Positions 50,305 to 58,458 of a stretch of 64,000 nucleotides of DNA are shown here, one piece after another; the first letter of the stretch is position 1; every line of letters begins with the position of its first letter. The translations under genes were made by a program, and so were the position numbers. Under the pieces are notes generated by a model that was not told where the DNA came from, made no database searches, and worked only from the letters and a program-made list of their open reading frames with translations. The DNA is from CBDDEC01 sp965226785 (lineage in GTDB: Bacteria > Chloroflexota > Dehalococcoidia > UBA2979): assembly GCA_965226785.1 (NCBI GenBank), contig CBDDEC010000002.1, positions 1-64,000 on the forward strand, written 5' to 3'.

Positions 50305-51357
50305 CTAAGCGACCGAACCAGCCATGATGCCTTCGATCTCGCTGACTCTCAGTCTCAGCAACTCCGCAGCCTTGGACTCCGAAATCTCATCCTCCGCCAG
50401 AGCTCTCGAGCAGAGGCGGCGAAAACGCGTGGGGCTCTCCGTTCGTTCGAGAGGGCATGGCTCCTCGGTCCTCCAGCTGCTTCCGATGCCGCCAAATATG
50501 TCCCGCACAGTGGCCTCCGTGATGATTCCCAGGTCACGCATGCGCATAACCAGAGCTGCGGCGCTGATGCCGAACATGTGCTTGATCTCGATGAGTTCAC
50601 CGAAGCCGAAATTGAATCGGCGGCGCCCCACTTCCCGGATGAGCTCGTCCCCGGGCGCCAGGAACGCACCGGCAAAGCGCTGGCAGGCCTTCTCCTCCGG
50701 TACCGTGGACGGGATATCCAGGACCAGGTGGCCCAATTCGTGAGCAATCGTGAACCGCTGTCGTTCGAAAGACTTCCCGGTGGAGCAGACCACAACGGGA
50801 ACATCGTCCCCTCGGACCCGACGCACCCGGCAACTGAGCCCATCCACCGATCCGGGCAAGCTCCACTTGAACACCTTGATGCCCCGTTCCTCCAGTAGCT
50901 CGGTCATGTCCGGGATCGGACCGCCTCCGAGGTTCCAGGCGATGCGACCCGACGTGGCCGCCCACTCCGCATCCTCCACAGCGGTGATCCTATAGGGTGC
51001 CCCATCCGGCCCGTGCGGCTCCGTGACGTCGAGCCCCAGGATCTCCTCCACCTGCAGGTAGCGGTCGACGCGATCGAGGACCTCCCCCTCCACCGCCGCA
51101 CGCTCCCGCGCTCCGATTGAGGACAGCTTCCTGAACTCGACAGACTCCAGGGAGACCCTCGAAGGACTCGACAGGTAACTCAGGGGCACCTCCAGGGCCT
51201 CGGCCAGGGCGATGGCCACGGTTGAACTCGGCATCATCTCTGCCCGCTCGTACTTGCCGATCGCCTGGGCTGAGACGATGCCGCCCATGGCTGAGGACAA
51301 TGCCCGTAGCGACAGGCCACTGCGTTTTCTGGCGAGTTTGAGACGTTCTCTGAACAT
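50305..51357 (-). CDS. XRE-family regulator with ImmA/IrrE metallopeptidase domain
   Basis: 350 residues. N-terminal HTH (MFRERLKLARKRSGLSLRAL, AQAIGKYERAE) and a C-terminal ImmA/IrrE peptidase with HELGH (206-210) in RFTIAHELGHLVLDIPST plus EEKACQRFAGAFLAPGDEL. These proteins repress an operon and are relieved when the peptidase or stress signal acts. They often govern PIN toxin or phage induction. Here a PIN-like stub follows directly, and the gene diverges from a patatin-like lipase. The start has GGAGGGAG upstream. A perfect inverted repeat overlaps its promoter. Confidence 0.88.
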   Translation of the reverse strand: MFRERLKLARKRSGLSLRALSSAMGGIVSAQAIGKYERAEMMPSSTVAIALAEALEVPLSYLSSPSRVSLESVEFRKLSSIGARERAAVEGEVLDRVDRYLQVEEILGLDVTEPHGPDGAPYRITAVEDAEWAATSGRIAWNLGGGPIPDMTELLEERGIKVFKWSLPGSVDGLSCRVRRVRGDDVPVVVCSTGKSFERQRFTIAHELGHLVLDIPSTVPEEKACQRFAGAFLAPGDELIREVGRRRFNFGFGELIEIKHMFGISAAALVMRMRDLGIITEATVRDIFGGIGSSWRTEEPCPLERTESPTRFRRLCSRALAEDEISESKAAELLRLRVSEIEGIMAGSVA

Positions 51358-51376
51358 GGGGCTCCCTCCCTCCTTA

Positions 51377-51417
51377 TGGTTTACATTCTATGGTATGATG
51401 GCCGCATCTGTAAACCA
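51377..51417 (-). promoter_or_regulatory. Promoter/operator between XRE-ImmA and patatin genes
   Basis: Perfect inverted repeat TGGTTTACA (51377-51385) and TGTAAACCA (51409-51417) with a 23-base centre. On the minus strand TTTACA, 18 bases, TAGAAT gives a reasonable -35/-10 pair lying inside the repeat. Binding of the XRE regulator here would autoregulate it and could also affect the divergent lipase gene. Confidence 0.6.
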
Positions 51418-51519
51418 CGTTCGTATGCATGTCTGCATGAATCTGACAGGAATCTTGCGTTTCCAGGGGCGACTCACCCAAGGCGCACTGCCAACGCCCC
51501 GGAGGACAACTAGCTCGCT

Positions 51520-52404
51520 ATGCGAAGTAACGACATGTTCAACATCCTGGCCCTGGATGGTGGCGGGGCGAGGGGGATTTACCCAGCTCAGATGCTTGCG
51601 AACATCGAAAGGGTGCTTGAGGTCCCGGCCGGAGAGTGCTTCGACCTCATCGTTGGCACCAGCACGGGATCAATCATTGGAGGAGCCGCGGCCGTGGGCA
51701 TCCCGATGGCCGAGATAGTCAGCCTCTTCAAAGAGACGGCTCCGCGCATCTTTCGCAGGAGACGCCTTGGCGCATTCTATTTTCGAAGCAAGTACTCGAG
51801 GCTGCCGCTCGAAAGGGCTGTTAGAGAGTGCGTGCCGGACATCACGCTGGGCCAGATATCGAAGCCTCTGATGATAACGGGCTCCGACATATCTACCGGT
51901 GGCGTCCACGTGTTCAAGTCTCGGTATCTCAGGGACCTCGGAGAACCGTATGTCAGGGATTCGCAGGTCCTGCTGAGCGACGCCATCCTCTCGTCGTGCG
52001 CCGCTCCCACATTCTTCGATCCCGTATCGGTCGGCGACCTCCTCCTGGCAGACGGCGGTCTGTGGGCGAACAATCCTTCGATCATAGCGCTGACGGAGGC
52101 TGTATCTAAGTTCAGGAGGCCGATTGAGCAGGTACACATCCTGTCTATCGGAACAGGGCGCTCCGTCAATCTCTATTCCAAAAGCAGGAGTTGGGGGTTC
52201 CTAACCGGTTGGCGCCGCCAGAAGCTGGTCTCCTACGTGCTCCGGCTGCAATCTCAAGCCTCGGAGAATATGGCGAAGCTGTTTCTGCCGGGCAGGTACG
52301 TGCGACTGGACCCTGAGATCGATGATTGGGACCTGGACGACGTGGATCACCTGGACGAGCTGAAGTCCCTTGCGACCAGAGACTTCGGGCTGCGTCAGAT
52401 CTGA
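51520..52404 (+). CDS. Patatin-like phospholipase (CapV-like), C-terminus cut by IS
   Basis: 294 residues. ILALDGGGARGIYPAQML (oxyanion hole GGGARG, 14-19), FDLIVGTSTGSIIGG (nucleophile Ser48 in GTSTG), LLADGGLWANNPSIIAL (catalytic Asp178 in DGG). The layout and length match single-domain bacterial patatins such as the CBASS effector CapV. The last codons (GLRQI) are encoded by the IS6-like end at 52388, so the natural C-terminus is lost by perhaps 20-50 residues. No cyclic-nucleotide synthase follows because the IS and unrelated DNA come next. It diverges from the XRE-ImmA regulator. Role in anti-phage membrane attack is inference from family. Confidence 0.82.
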   Translation: MRSNDMFNILALDGGGARGIYPAQMLANIERVLEVPAGECFDLIVGTSTGSIIGGAAAVGIPMAEIVSLFKETAPRIFRRRRLGAFYFRSKYSRLPLERAVRECVPDITLGQISKPLMITGSDISTGGVHVFKSRYLRDLGEPYVRDSQVLLSDAILSSCAAPTFFDPVSVGDLLLADGGLWANNPSIIALTEAVSKFRRPIEQVHILSIGTGRSVNLYSKSRSWGFLTGWRRQKLVSYVLRLQSQASENMAKLFLPGRYVRLDPEIDDWDLDDVDHLDELKSLATRDFGLRQI

Positions 52405-53336
52405 GGGCTCGAACTGTGAGGTTTAGCCTCGTCTGAGCATGGACGAGGAGACATCGGTGAACTGTCCGCACTGTGCATCCGCCGCCACGACCAGACGCCA
52501 GGCGCGCACGACGCTCGGCTACCGGCGGTTCAACTGCCGCTCGTGCAAGCGTCGCTTCAACGAGCGAACCGGCACGCCGTTCAACCATCTTCAGGTCCCG
52601 ACCGACGTGGTGCTCCTCGCGGTGCTGTGGCGTCTGCGCTACAAGCTGAGTTTCCGCGACGTGGCAGAAATGCTCCTTCAGCGCGGCGTTGAGGTCACGC
52701 ATGAGACCATCCGGGAGTGGGAGTTTCGATTCGCCCCACTGCTCGCCGGCCAGCTCCGCGCCAAGCGACGAGCCCGAGCCGGCGAGTCCTGGTACCTCGA
52801 CGAAACGTACGTGAAGGTCGCTGGGCGCTGGTGCTACCTCTACCGAGCGATCGACGGCGACGGAGAACTGATCGACTCGATGCTGAGCGAGCATCGAGAC
52901 AAGCATGCCGCGCGGAGGTTCTTGCGGAGACTGGTCGAGATCGCCGAACGCAAGCCCGCACGGAGCACGACCGACCTGCATCCCGCCTACCGACGGGCGA
53001 TTCGCTGGATCATCGGCCGCAAGGCTTGGCATCGCACGACGCAGTACCTCAACAACTACACCGAGCAGAGTCACCGAGCGGTGAAGCAGCGCTACTACCC
53101 GATGCAGGGCTTCGGGAGCTTCGAGTCCGCGTCGCGCTTCTGTAGCGCGTTCGATGAGCTGCGACAGTACTTCCGCGTCCGCCGCCGCGGTGGCGCCCAT
53201 GTCGCGTTGACAGAGCAGCGACGGCTTTTCCTCACACGCTGGCGCTCGCTGATCAGCGAGGTGGCTGCGGCATAGACGACCAACAAGGTCTCCTTCGACG
53301 TCTAAGGGCCGACGCGCCCTGAAACCTGACAGAGCC
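52388..53336 (+). mobile_element. IS6-like element B copy 5 (subtype b)
   Basis: Ends GGCTGCGTCAGATCTGAG and inverted GGCTCTGTCAGGTTTCAG, 949 bp. No target duplication. The transposase is nearly the same as copy 6 at 60445-61394 but distinct from copies 2-4. Confidence 0.87.
52439..53275 (+). CDS. IS6-type DDE transposase (subtype b)
   Basis: 278 residues. Zinc ribbon NCPHCASAA and CRSCKRRF, YKLSFRDVAEMLLQRGVEVT, SWYLDETYVKVAGRW, SLEWHERE-position replaced by AERKPARSTTDLHPAYRRAI (Ile in other copies is Ser here), YTEQSHRAVKQRYYP. Differs from copy 6 at a handful of residues (e.g. SEHRDK/SERRDK, IAERK/ITERK). Confidence 0.88.
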   Translation: MDEETSVNCPHCASAATTRRQARTTLGYRRFNCRSCKRRFNERTGTPFNHLQVPTDVVLLAVLWRLRYKLSFRDVAEMLLQRGVEVTHETIREWEFRFAPLLAGQLRAKRRARAGESWYLDETYVKVAGRWCYLYRAIDGDGELIDSMLSEHRDKHAARRFLRRLVEIAERKPARSTTDLHPAYRRAIRWIIGRKAWHRTTQYLNNYTEQSHRAVKQRYYPMQGFGSFESASRFCSAFDELRQYFRVRRRGGAHVALTEQRRLFLTRWRSLISEVAAA

Positions 53337-53525
53337 CGCGCGGCGCCGCCGGACCCACGTCCGGCCACCAGCTCGGGCCATCGTGAGCCCCCCGCGGGGG
53401 ATCAGGTCGGGCGCAGAATCAGGTGGCGATAGCCCCAACCGCTCCCCTCGCTGAACCAGTGGCCTAGGATTCGCGATGAGGGCGCGTGGGAATCCACGCG
53501 CGGCGCACGAGACCGGAGGTCCGCC
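53337..53525. other. Short intergenic region before enoyl-CoA hydratase
   Basis: Contains the ribosome site GGAGG at 53516 and presumably the promoter of the following gene. No other feature recognised. Confidence 0.4.
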
Positions 53526-54284
53526 GTGACCAAGGAACTCATCATCGAGGACGGGCCGATCACGCGGCTCACGATCAATCGGCCGGAACGGCACAACGCG
53601 ATCAACACGGAGGTCGGCGACGAGATGATCGATGTCGTGACGCGCGTGGGTCGCGACCCGACTGTCCAGGTTCTGATCCTGGGCGGCACTGGGAAGTCGT
53701 TCTGCTCGGGCGACGACACGACGGAGGGCGGCCGCATCCCGGACGTCCCGTGGGAGAACCCCTACCACGCAGCGCACATCGCGCCGTTCAATCTGGGACG
53801 GCATCCCTACTTCCAGCTGCAACCCCTGTTGCGGCGTATCCCTCAACCCGTGATCGCGGAGGTGCACGGCTACTGCATGGGGTCCGGCTTCGACCTCATC
53901 CTCGCCTCCGACTTCGCGATCGCCGACCCCGACTCCCAACTACAACTGGTAATCGGCGCAACGGCCTTCCTGCCCAAGTATGTGGGACTGAAGCACGCCT
54001 GGCGGCTGATCGTCGACGACGGCTTTACCTCGGCGCAGGAAGCCGCGGACCTGGGCCTGATCACGAAAGTCGCGGCGCCGGGCGCGCTCGAGGAAGAGGT
54101 GAGCGCGCTGGCGGAGCGCCTCGCCGAGATCGGCCGCACCCGTCACGGCTACCTCGGCGTCCTCAAGGAGTCGCTCAACCGCTCCTTCCTTCCCGCGCTT
54201 GACGATGACCTGCGCATGCAACTGATCGGCCACCGCATGTCGGATCTCTACCGGCTGCATCCATTCGAGCCCGCGGACGCCTAG
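53526..54284 (+). CDS. Enoyl-CoA hydratase/isomerase family protein
   Basis: 252 residues, GTG start with GGAGG 6 bases upstream. Crotonase fold: LTINRPERHNAIN, LILGGTGKSFCSGDD (oxyanion hole strand), RRIPQPVIAEVHGYCMGSGF (GxG oxyanion), DLILASDFAIADPDSQLQL, and EAADLGLITKV. The usual catalytic Glu positions are not obvious (FLPKYVG replaces the Pro-x-x-Gly block with EGPG missing), so the substrate could be atypical. Its stop overlaps the start of a CoA-transferase gene, suggesting an acyl-CoA operon. Confidence 0.85.
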   Translation: MTKELIIEDGPITRLTINRPERHNAINTEVGDEMIDVVTRVGRDPTVQVLILGGTGKSFCSGDDTTEGGRIPDVPWENPYHAAHIAPFNLGRHPYFQLQPLLRRIPQPVIAEVHGYCMGSGFDLILASDFAIADPDSQLQLVIGATAFLPKYVGLKHAWRLIVDDGFTSAQEAADLGLITKVAAPGALEEEVSALAERLAEIGRTRHGYLGVLKESLNRSFLPALDDDLRMQLIGHRMSDLYRLHPFEPADA

Positions 54285-54549
54285 TGGCGATGTCCGCGCT
54301 GCCGCTGACCGGATCAGTCGTCGTCGACCTCAGCGACGAGTGTCTGGGTCTGGCGGGCCGCCTCCTGGCCGACCTGGGTGCGGACGTGGTTCGCGTTGAG
54401 GCGGCGGGCGGCGACGGATTGCGAATCGCCGGTCCTCACCTGGCCGGTCGTGCGGACATCGACAGCAGTCTGCGCCACCTGCTGCACAATGCGGGCAAGC
54501 GCAGCCTGGCGCTCAGCTTCGAGGCGCCGGGCGCCTGGGACCTCGTCGA
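54284..54549 (+). pseudogene. CaiB/BaiF CoA-transferase, N-terminal fragment
   Basis: GTG 54284 overlaps the hydratase stop. LPLTGSVVVDLSDECLGLAG, RLLADLGADVVRVEAAGGDG, LHNAGKRSLALS: the start of a family III CoA transferase (VVDLS..xAG..A...LADLGADVVKVE). At about 54549 the sequence changes to a beta-propeller tail in another frame. About 85 of the usual 400 residues remain. Confidence 0.75.
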
Positions 54550-54551
54550 CC

Positions 54552-54845
54552 GTCGGGCAGGACGGTCTCGTCTACATCGGCGAGCTCAACGGCGTGGCGC
54601 TGATGGATGGCGCGCTCGGGATCGGCCACCGCGTGAGCGTGTACGACCGCTCCGGCACGCTCCTCGGGCGGTTCGGCGCCGTCGAGGAGGGCAGTGACGC
54701 CGGCCAGTTCATCGCACCGCACAGCGTGGCCGTCGACTCGCGCGGCGATGTCTACGTCGGCGAGGTCTCGTACACCATCGCCGGCAGCCGCCTCGATCCG
54801 CCGCGGGAGCTGAAGTCGCTCAACAAGCTCGTCCGCACCGCCTGA
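54552..54845 (+). pseudogene. NHL/beta-propeller protein C-terminal fragment
   Basis: VGQDGLVYIGELNGVALMDG, HRVSVYDRSGTLLGRFGA, GQFIAPHSVAVDSRGDVYVG, EVSYTIAG and the end LKSLNKLVRTA. Repeats of the NHL type (GxFxxPHSxAVDSxGxxYVGE) seen in peptidylglycine-lyase-like propellers. The first blades are missing. Directly abuts the CoA-transferase stub with no IS in between. Confidence 0.65.
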
Positions 54846-54857
54846 GCGGACTCGGCG

Positions 54858-55184
54858 TCAGCTGCGGAACAGCTCGTCCAGCGGCATCACGAACATCACG
54901 GCGCCGTGGACGCGCACGTCCATCATCTCGTCGCCGCCCTCGTCGATGCCGATGCCGAAAGCCTGGGCCGGCATCGGCATCGTGATCTCCGGGAAGTCGC
55001 GATGCAACAGCGTGTGCAGCCCCGGCACCTCGCGGTCCTCGACGGCGGTGATCACCGTGGCGACGCGCTGTCCGCGATAGCCCCCACGCGCCTCGATCTG
55101 GGTGAACCGGAATCCGGCGACGCGCATGCTCTCCAGGAGCTGCTTCTCGTGTGCCTCGGGTACCACGACCATGCAGAGCTTCAT
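54858..55184 (-). CDS. PII-like / cyclic-di-AMP receptor-like protein
   Basis: 108 residues, ATG 55184. MKLCMVVVPEAHEKQLLESM, RVAGFRFTQIEARGGYRGQR, VATVITAVEDREVPGLHTLL. The ferredoxin-like PII fold of the DUF970/PstA type (VV...L...L...GFR.T.I...GG.......T...VED..V). PstA/DarA proteins bind c-di-AMP; ligand here is not known, and the GYRGQR loop is short. Stand-alone, 13 bases from the stop of the propeller fragment on the other strand. Confidence 0.6.
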   Translation of the reverse strand: MKLCMVVVPEAHEKQLLESMRVAGFRFTQIEARGGYRGQRVATVITAVEDREVPGLHTLLHRDFPEITMPMPAQAFGIGIDEGGDEMMDVRVHGAVMFVMPLDELFRS

Positions 55185-55322
55185 GCGCGCACCGTCCTCC
55201 GAACGCTCGCACCGTCGAGGCGCGAGCACGCGTTCAGCGCACCCTAACCGAGCGCGCCCGCAACATCCGTGGCTATGATGCTCCTGGGTTGGGGAAGCGG
55301 CGACGGTAGCGTGGAGGATGAC

Positions 55323-55850
55323 GTGGACACATCGATGGCCAGTAGCTCGATCATCGATCGCATGATCCGGGCCGCGAAGCTGGACAACGACCTCTACGAG
55401 GAGGTCGAGCACGACCCCGACGCAACGGGACAGGCTGCGATCGTCGTGGTCGGCACGAGCATTGCCGCGGGCATCGGCGGTCTGAGCGCGGGGATCGTCT
55501 GGATCCCCGTGTTCGCGGTGCTCGCCCTCATCGCCTGGGCCGTCTATGCGTGGCTGACCTACTTCATCGGCACCCGCATCCTCGCCGGGCCGGAGACCAG
55601 TGCGAGCTGGAGCGAGCTGGCGCGCACGCTCGGCTACGCCAACTCACCGAGGGCGCTCCTGATCGTCGGTTTCGTCCCGGTGATCGGTCCGATCATCGGG
55701 TTCTTCGTGGGCATCTGGGTGCTCGTTACGACGGTCATCGCGATTCGGGCCGCCCTCGACTTCTCGACCTGGCGCGCCATCGGTACGGCGGTGCTCGGCT
55801 CGATCGCCCAGGTCCTCGTCCTCGGCATCGCCTTCGCGATCGTGGTCTGA
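55323..55850 (+). CDS. Yip1-family membrane protein
   Basis: About 175 residues, GTG start at 55323 (GGAGG 6 bases before). A soluble N-terminus with SSIIDRMIRAAKLDNDLYEE (Yip1 start) and DPDATGQAAIVVVGTSIAAG, then five hydrophobic segments: AGIVWIPVFAVLALIAWAVY, WLTYFIGTRILAG, ALLIVGFVPVIGPIIGFFVG, IWVLVTTVIAIRAALD and LGSIAQVLVLGIAFAIVV. Function in bacteria unknown. Element A starts 57 bases after the stop. Confidence 0.75.
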   Translation: MDTSMASSSIIDRMIRAAKLDNDLYEEVEHDPDATGQAAIVVVGTSIAAGIGGLSAGIVWIPVFAVLALIAWAVYAWLTYFIGTRILAGPETSASWSELARTLGYANSPRALLIVGFVPVIGPIIGFFVGIWVLVTTVIAIRAALDFSTWRAIGTAVLGSIAQVLVLGIAFAIVV

Positions 55851-55907
55851 GCGAGCGGTTCGAGCCCCGGCCGGAGCGGCGCTGAGTTCGCCCCTGACTT
55901 TCCGCCC

Positions 55908-57033
55908 CGTGGGACGGCAAAACCTCATGCGGCCCACCGATACTCATGATGCAAGCCTCCTAGCACCGGCTTGCTGACGACTCGCTGACTCGGCGTCCGC
56001 TGCACCGGCGAGCGTCCCTCCGGAGAGTCGAGCGACAATGATCGATGCGGACGCATCGCGTTGTAGTGCTGGACGTACTCACCAAGCACCCGCCGGAGAT
56101 GTTGTTCGTTGACCGCGATGACATGGTCGAGACACTCGCGCCGGAGCGTCCCGATCACCCGCTCGGCGATGGCGTTGGCGTTCGGTGCGCGCACCGGAGT
56201 CAGAATCGTCTCGATCCCGAGCCGTCGAGCGCGTGCGATGAAGTCCCCGCCATAGCTACGGTCGCGGTCTCGGATGAGGAACCCTGGCTGCTGACCCCAG
56301 GCGGTCGCCTCGATCAGCTGCTGCCAGATCCAGGGCGCGTTCGGATGCTCCGTGACGTTCCAGTGCCGGATGCGGCGCCGGTCGTGGTCGATCACGATGA
56401 GCACGTAGAGCGTGCGGAAGGCGAGCGTCTGGACCGTGAACAGATCGGCGGCCCAGATGCTGGACGCGTGGTTGCGGAGAAACGTGCGCCACGACTGGCT
56501 CGGGGGGCGCCGCAGCGCTTGCCGGCGGTAGCGACTCACGGTGCGGGCGCTGACCTCGAAGCCAAGGGCACGCAGCTCGCCGACGATGCGGACGGCGCCC
56601 CACCGCGGATGCTCAGTGGACGTGTGGATGCGGACGATCAGCTGTCGCAGCTCTGCGGGAATCCGGGGTCGTCCGGAGCGGCGACGACTCTTCCAGCGCC
56701 AGTAGGCGCGCCAAGCAGAACGATGCCACCGCACCACCGTGTCCGGCTCGACCATCACGAGCGTGCCTCGCCAGCCGGACCAACCACGTGCCCGCAGTGA
56801 CCAGAGTCGGCGGTTGTGGCGACGGAGCCGCGGTCGACGACGGCCCCTTGTGTAGACGGCGAGCTGATGCCGCAGCGCCAAGTGCTCGAGGACGAGATCG
56901 CGGCGGGCGCGGACCGATGCGAAGAGTGCTGCGACAAGCAGACGGAGGTAGAGCACAGACGAGCCTCTCGTGGCTCGCCGATACTCTGCTATCTCAGGAC
57001 AGACCTGCACCTATCAGGTTTTGCCGTCCCACG
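55908..57033 (-). mobile_element. Element A copy 7 (complete)
   Basis: Perfect 18-bp terminal inverted repeats CGTGGGACGGCAAAACCT at both ends, 1126 bp, with an unbroken transposase. The flank CCC on the left and GG on the right extend the palindrome. No target duplication. This is the only element-A copy with a fully intact gene. Confidence 0.92.
55925..57010 (-). CDS. Element A integrase-core transposase, intact
   Basis: 361 residues. N-terminus MQVCPEIAEYRRATRGSSVL, hydrophobic helix, then LALRHQLAVYTRGRRRPRLR, WHRSAWRAYWRWKSRRRSGR, VRIVGELRALGFEVSARTVS. The catalytic core has Asp in IWAADLFTVQTL, Asp in FLIRDRDRSYGGDF, Glu in NAIAERVIGTLRRECLDHVI. C-terminus RVVSKPVLGGLHHEYRWAA. A 6-base insertion gives RIHTSTEHP where others have RIATEHP. 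It is the likely source of transposase acting in trans on the broken copies and the small elements. Confidence 0.9.
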   Translation of the reverse strand: MQVCPEIAEYRRATRGSSVLYLRLLVAALFASVRARRDLVLEHLALRHQLAVYTRGRRRPRLRRHNRRLWSLRARGWSGWRGTLVMVEPDTVVRWHRSAWRAYWRWKSRRRSGRPRIPAELRQLIVRIHTSTEHPRWGAVRIVGELRALGFEVSARTVSRYRRQALRRPPSQSWRTFLRNHASSIWAADLFTVQTLAFRTLYVLIVIDHDRRRIRHWNVTEHPNAPWIWQQLIEATAWGQQPGFLIRDRDRSYGGDFIARARRLGIETILTPVRAPNANAIAERVIGTLRRECLDHVIAVNEQHLRRVLGEYVQHYNAMRPHRSLSLDSPEGRSPVQRTPSQRVVSKPVLGGLHHEYRWAA

Positions 57034-57198
57034 GGTGTCTGAGACGAAGCGGCGGCGCTTCCGCCGCCGCTACCGCCCCCGGGTCTCCCAGCCGGGCGAG
57101 CATGCTCGTGCTGGGAAGCGAGGGCTCGTTGCACATCTTCTGTGCGGTGCTTGGCGGGAGCCGCTACCGCTTCGTCCGCTTCGCCGCCACGAGCGCCA

Positions 57199-57375
57199 TT
57201 ACTCACTCGCGGCCTCAATCGTCACGGTCAGCCGCTGCGGTAGCGGTTGCCCGAGCGCCCATTGCTGCACATACAGCGTGCCGACCACGGGCGGCTTGCC
57301 GTTCGCCTCTTCCTGAAAGCGGACGGTGTTCTTCGTCTCTCGCTCCATGACGAACAGCAACGTCTGCCGCTCCAT
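57199..57375 (-). CDS. Small conserved-looking protein (58 residues), copy 2
   Basis: Same sequence as 44288-44464: MERQTLLFVMERETKNTVRF to LTVTIEAASE, with the same ribosome site on the minus strand. Confidence 0.58.
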   Translation of the reverse strand: MERQTLLFVMERETKNTVRFQEEANGKPPVVGTLYVQQWALGQPLPQRLTVTIEAASE

Positions 57376-57457
57376 CGGTACCTCCCCCCGTGCGTAGAAT
57401 CTGGCCTTGCGCGAACATCCGCCAGCGTACGCCGTCCCTCCGCGGCATAGTGGCAAC

Positions 57458-57650
57458 GTGAGGGAAGACGGATTCGAACTGGACGTGACGCTGCTCGACA
57501 CCGCGCCCCGCATTTGGCGCCACATCGCCGTCTCCGCCGGCGAGACGTTCGCCGACATCCACGCGGTCGTTCAGGTGGTGGTGGGATGGTGGAGTGAGCG
57601 CGGTCGAGGGGCAAGGGAGCGCGACCGGGTCGCTACGCCTCGAGCCGGAC
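57458..57650 (+). pseudogene. pRiA4b ORF3-like N-terminal fragment, copy 2
   Basis: GTG 57458: REDGFELDVTLLDTAPRIWR, HIAVSAGETFADIHAVVQVV (one Val-to-Ile change from copy 1). Truncated in the same way as copy 1. Its open frame extends far rightward only because the opposite strand genes leave it open. Confidence 0.48.
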
Positions 57651-58276
57651 GTCGCTACGCCTCGCCGGAACGGCGGGTAGCGGTCGGTGATCAGCAGGAA
57701 CGCATAGGCGAAGGCTCGCAGCCACCACCGACTGACGCCGACCGAGAAGTTGAAGAGCCCTCGGGGGTAGCGCCCCGTGAACAGGATCGCGAACCATGCG
57801 ATCACGGTCACGAAGAACGCCAGTACGGACAGCACGAACAACAGGATCCAGTGCGGGATCGCCAGCAGCCATTTGATCAAGGGCAACCAGCGATTGAGTC
57901 CCGCTTCGGCGTCCGGGTAGTCAAGGTCGAGATGGATTCGCTGCTCGTCCTCGGTCGATGGGTACTCGTCGACCAACAGCCCGAGGTAGGCGTACACGCG
58001 CGTGCCGAAGCGGTTGAACGCGAGCATGAAGTCGAACCACCAGCGTGGGTAGCGCTGCCGGAAGAGGATCATCAGGGCGGTCGCGAGAAACAGACTCGCG
58101 CCGACGGTGACTCCGGCCTCCTGTCCGCCCTCGCCTTCGCCGTTGAGGATGGCGAGGATCAAAAGGATGGGGAGGATGAGGATGATCCGGAACGCGGCGG
58201 TCAGCCGGTTACGGCCTTCGGTGTAGTCGATCTCCAGCCGCGCCGCGTACGCCGGCAAGCCATCGGCAGTTGCCAC
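57650..58276 (-). pseudogene. DUF4389 membrane protein, copy 2, altered C-terminus
   Basis: GTG 58276, VATADGLPAYAARLEIDYTE, same membrane segments as copy 1. After ITDRYPPFR a 20-base duplication shifts the frame (RRGVATSGSRRSDPV) and the frame does not stop until 57215, about 145 codons later. Probably non-native but the membrane part is complete. Confidence 0.7.
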
Positions 58277-58458
58277 GAGCAACCTCCAAGCAGATCCCGC
58301 CAATCCGAACGTTATCAGACGCCGCCGCTCCGCGCGTCGAGGAGGCACAAGACGCATCGGCGAAACCGCGCACCCGCACGGAGACCGAGGAGGAGTTCGC
58401 ACTGCAAGGCCAGCTCCCCACAGGCACTCTCCGGTCGCGCGCAGGGAGTGGGCAGCGG

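Larger units (their letters stand above)
57034..58374 (-). repeat. 1.3-kb inverted repeat, copy 2
   Basis: Inverted, nearly identical copy of 43309-44629. It begins directly at the end of element A copy 7. The main difference is a 20-base imperfect tandem duplication (CGTCGCTACGCCTCGCCGGA next to CGCTACGCCTCGAGCCGG) that alters the DUF4389 C-terminus. Confidence 0.9.

Noticed and set aside
51520..52404. Complete CBASS operon
   Set aside because: Only the patatin-like effector is present. No CD-NTase, Cap2/Cap3 or HORMA gene is visible on either side; an IS follows.
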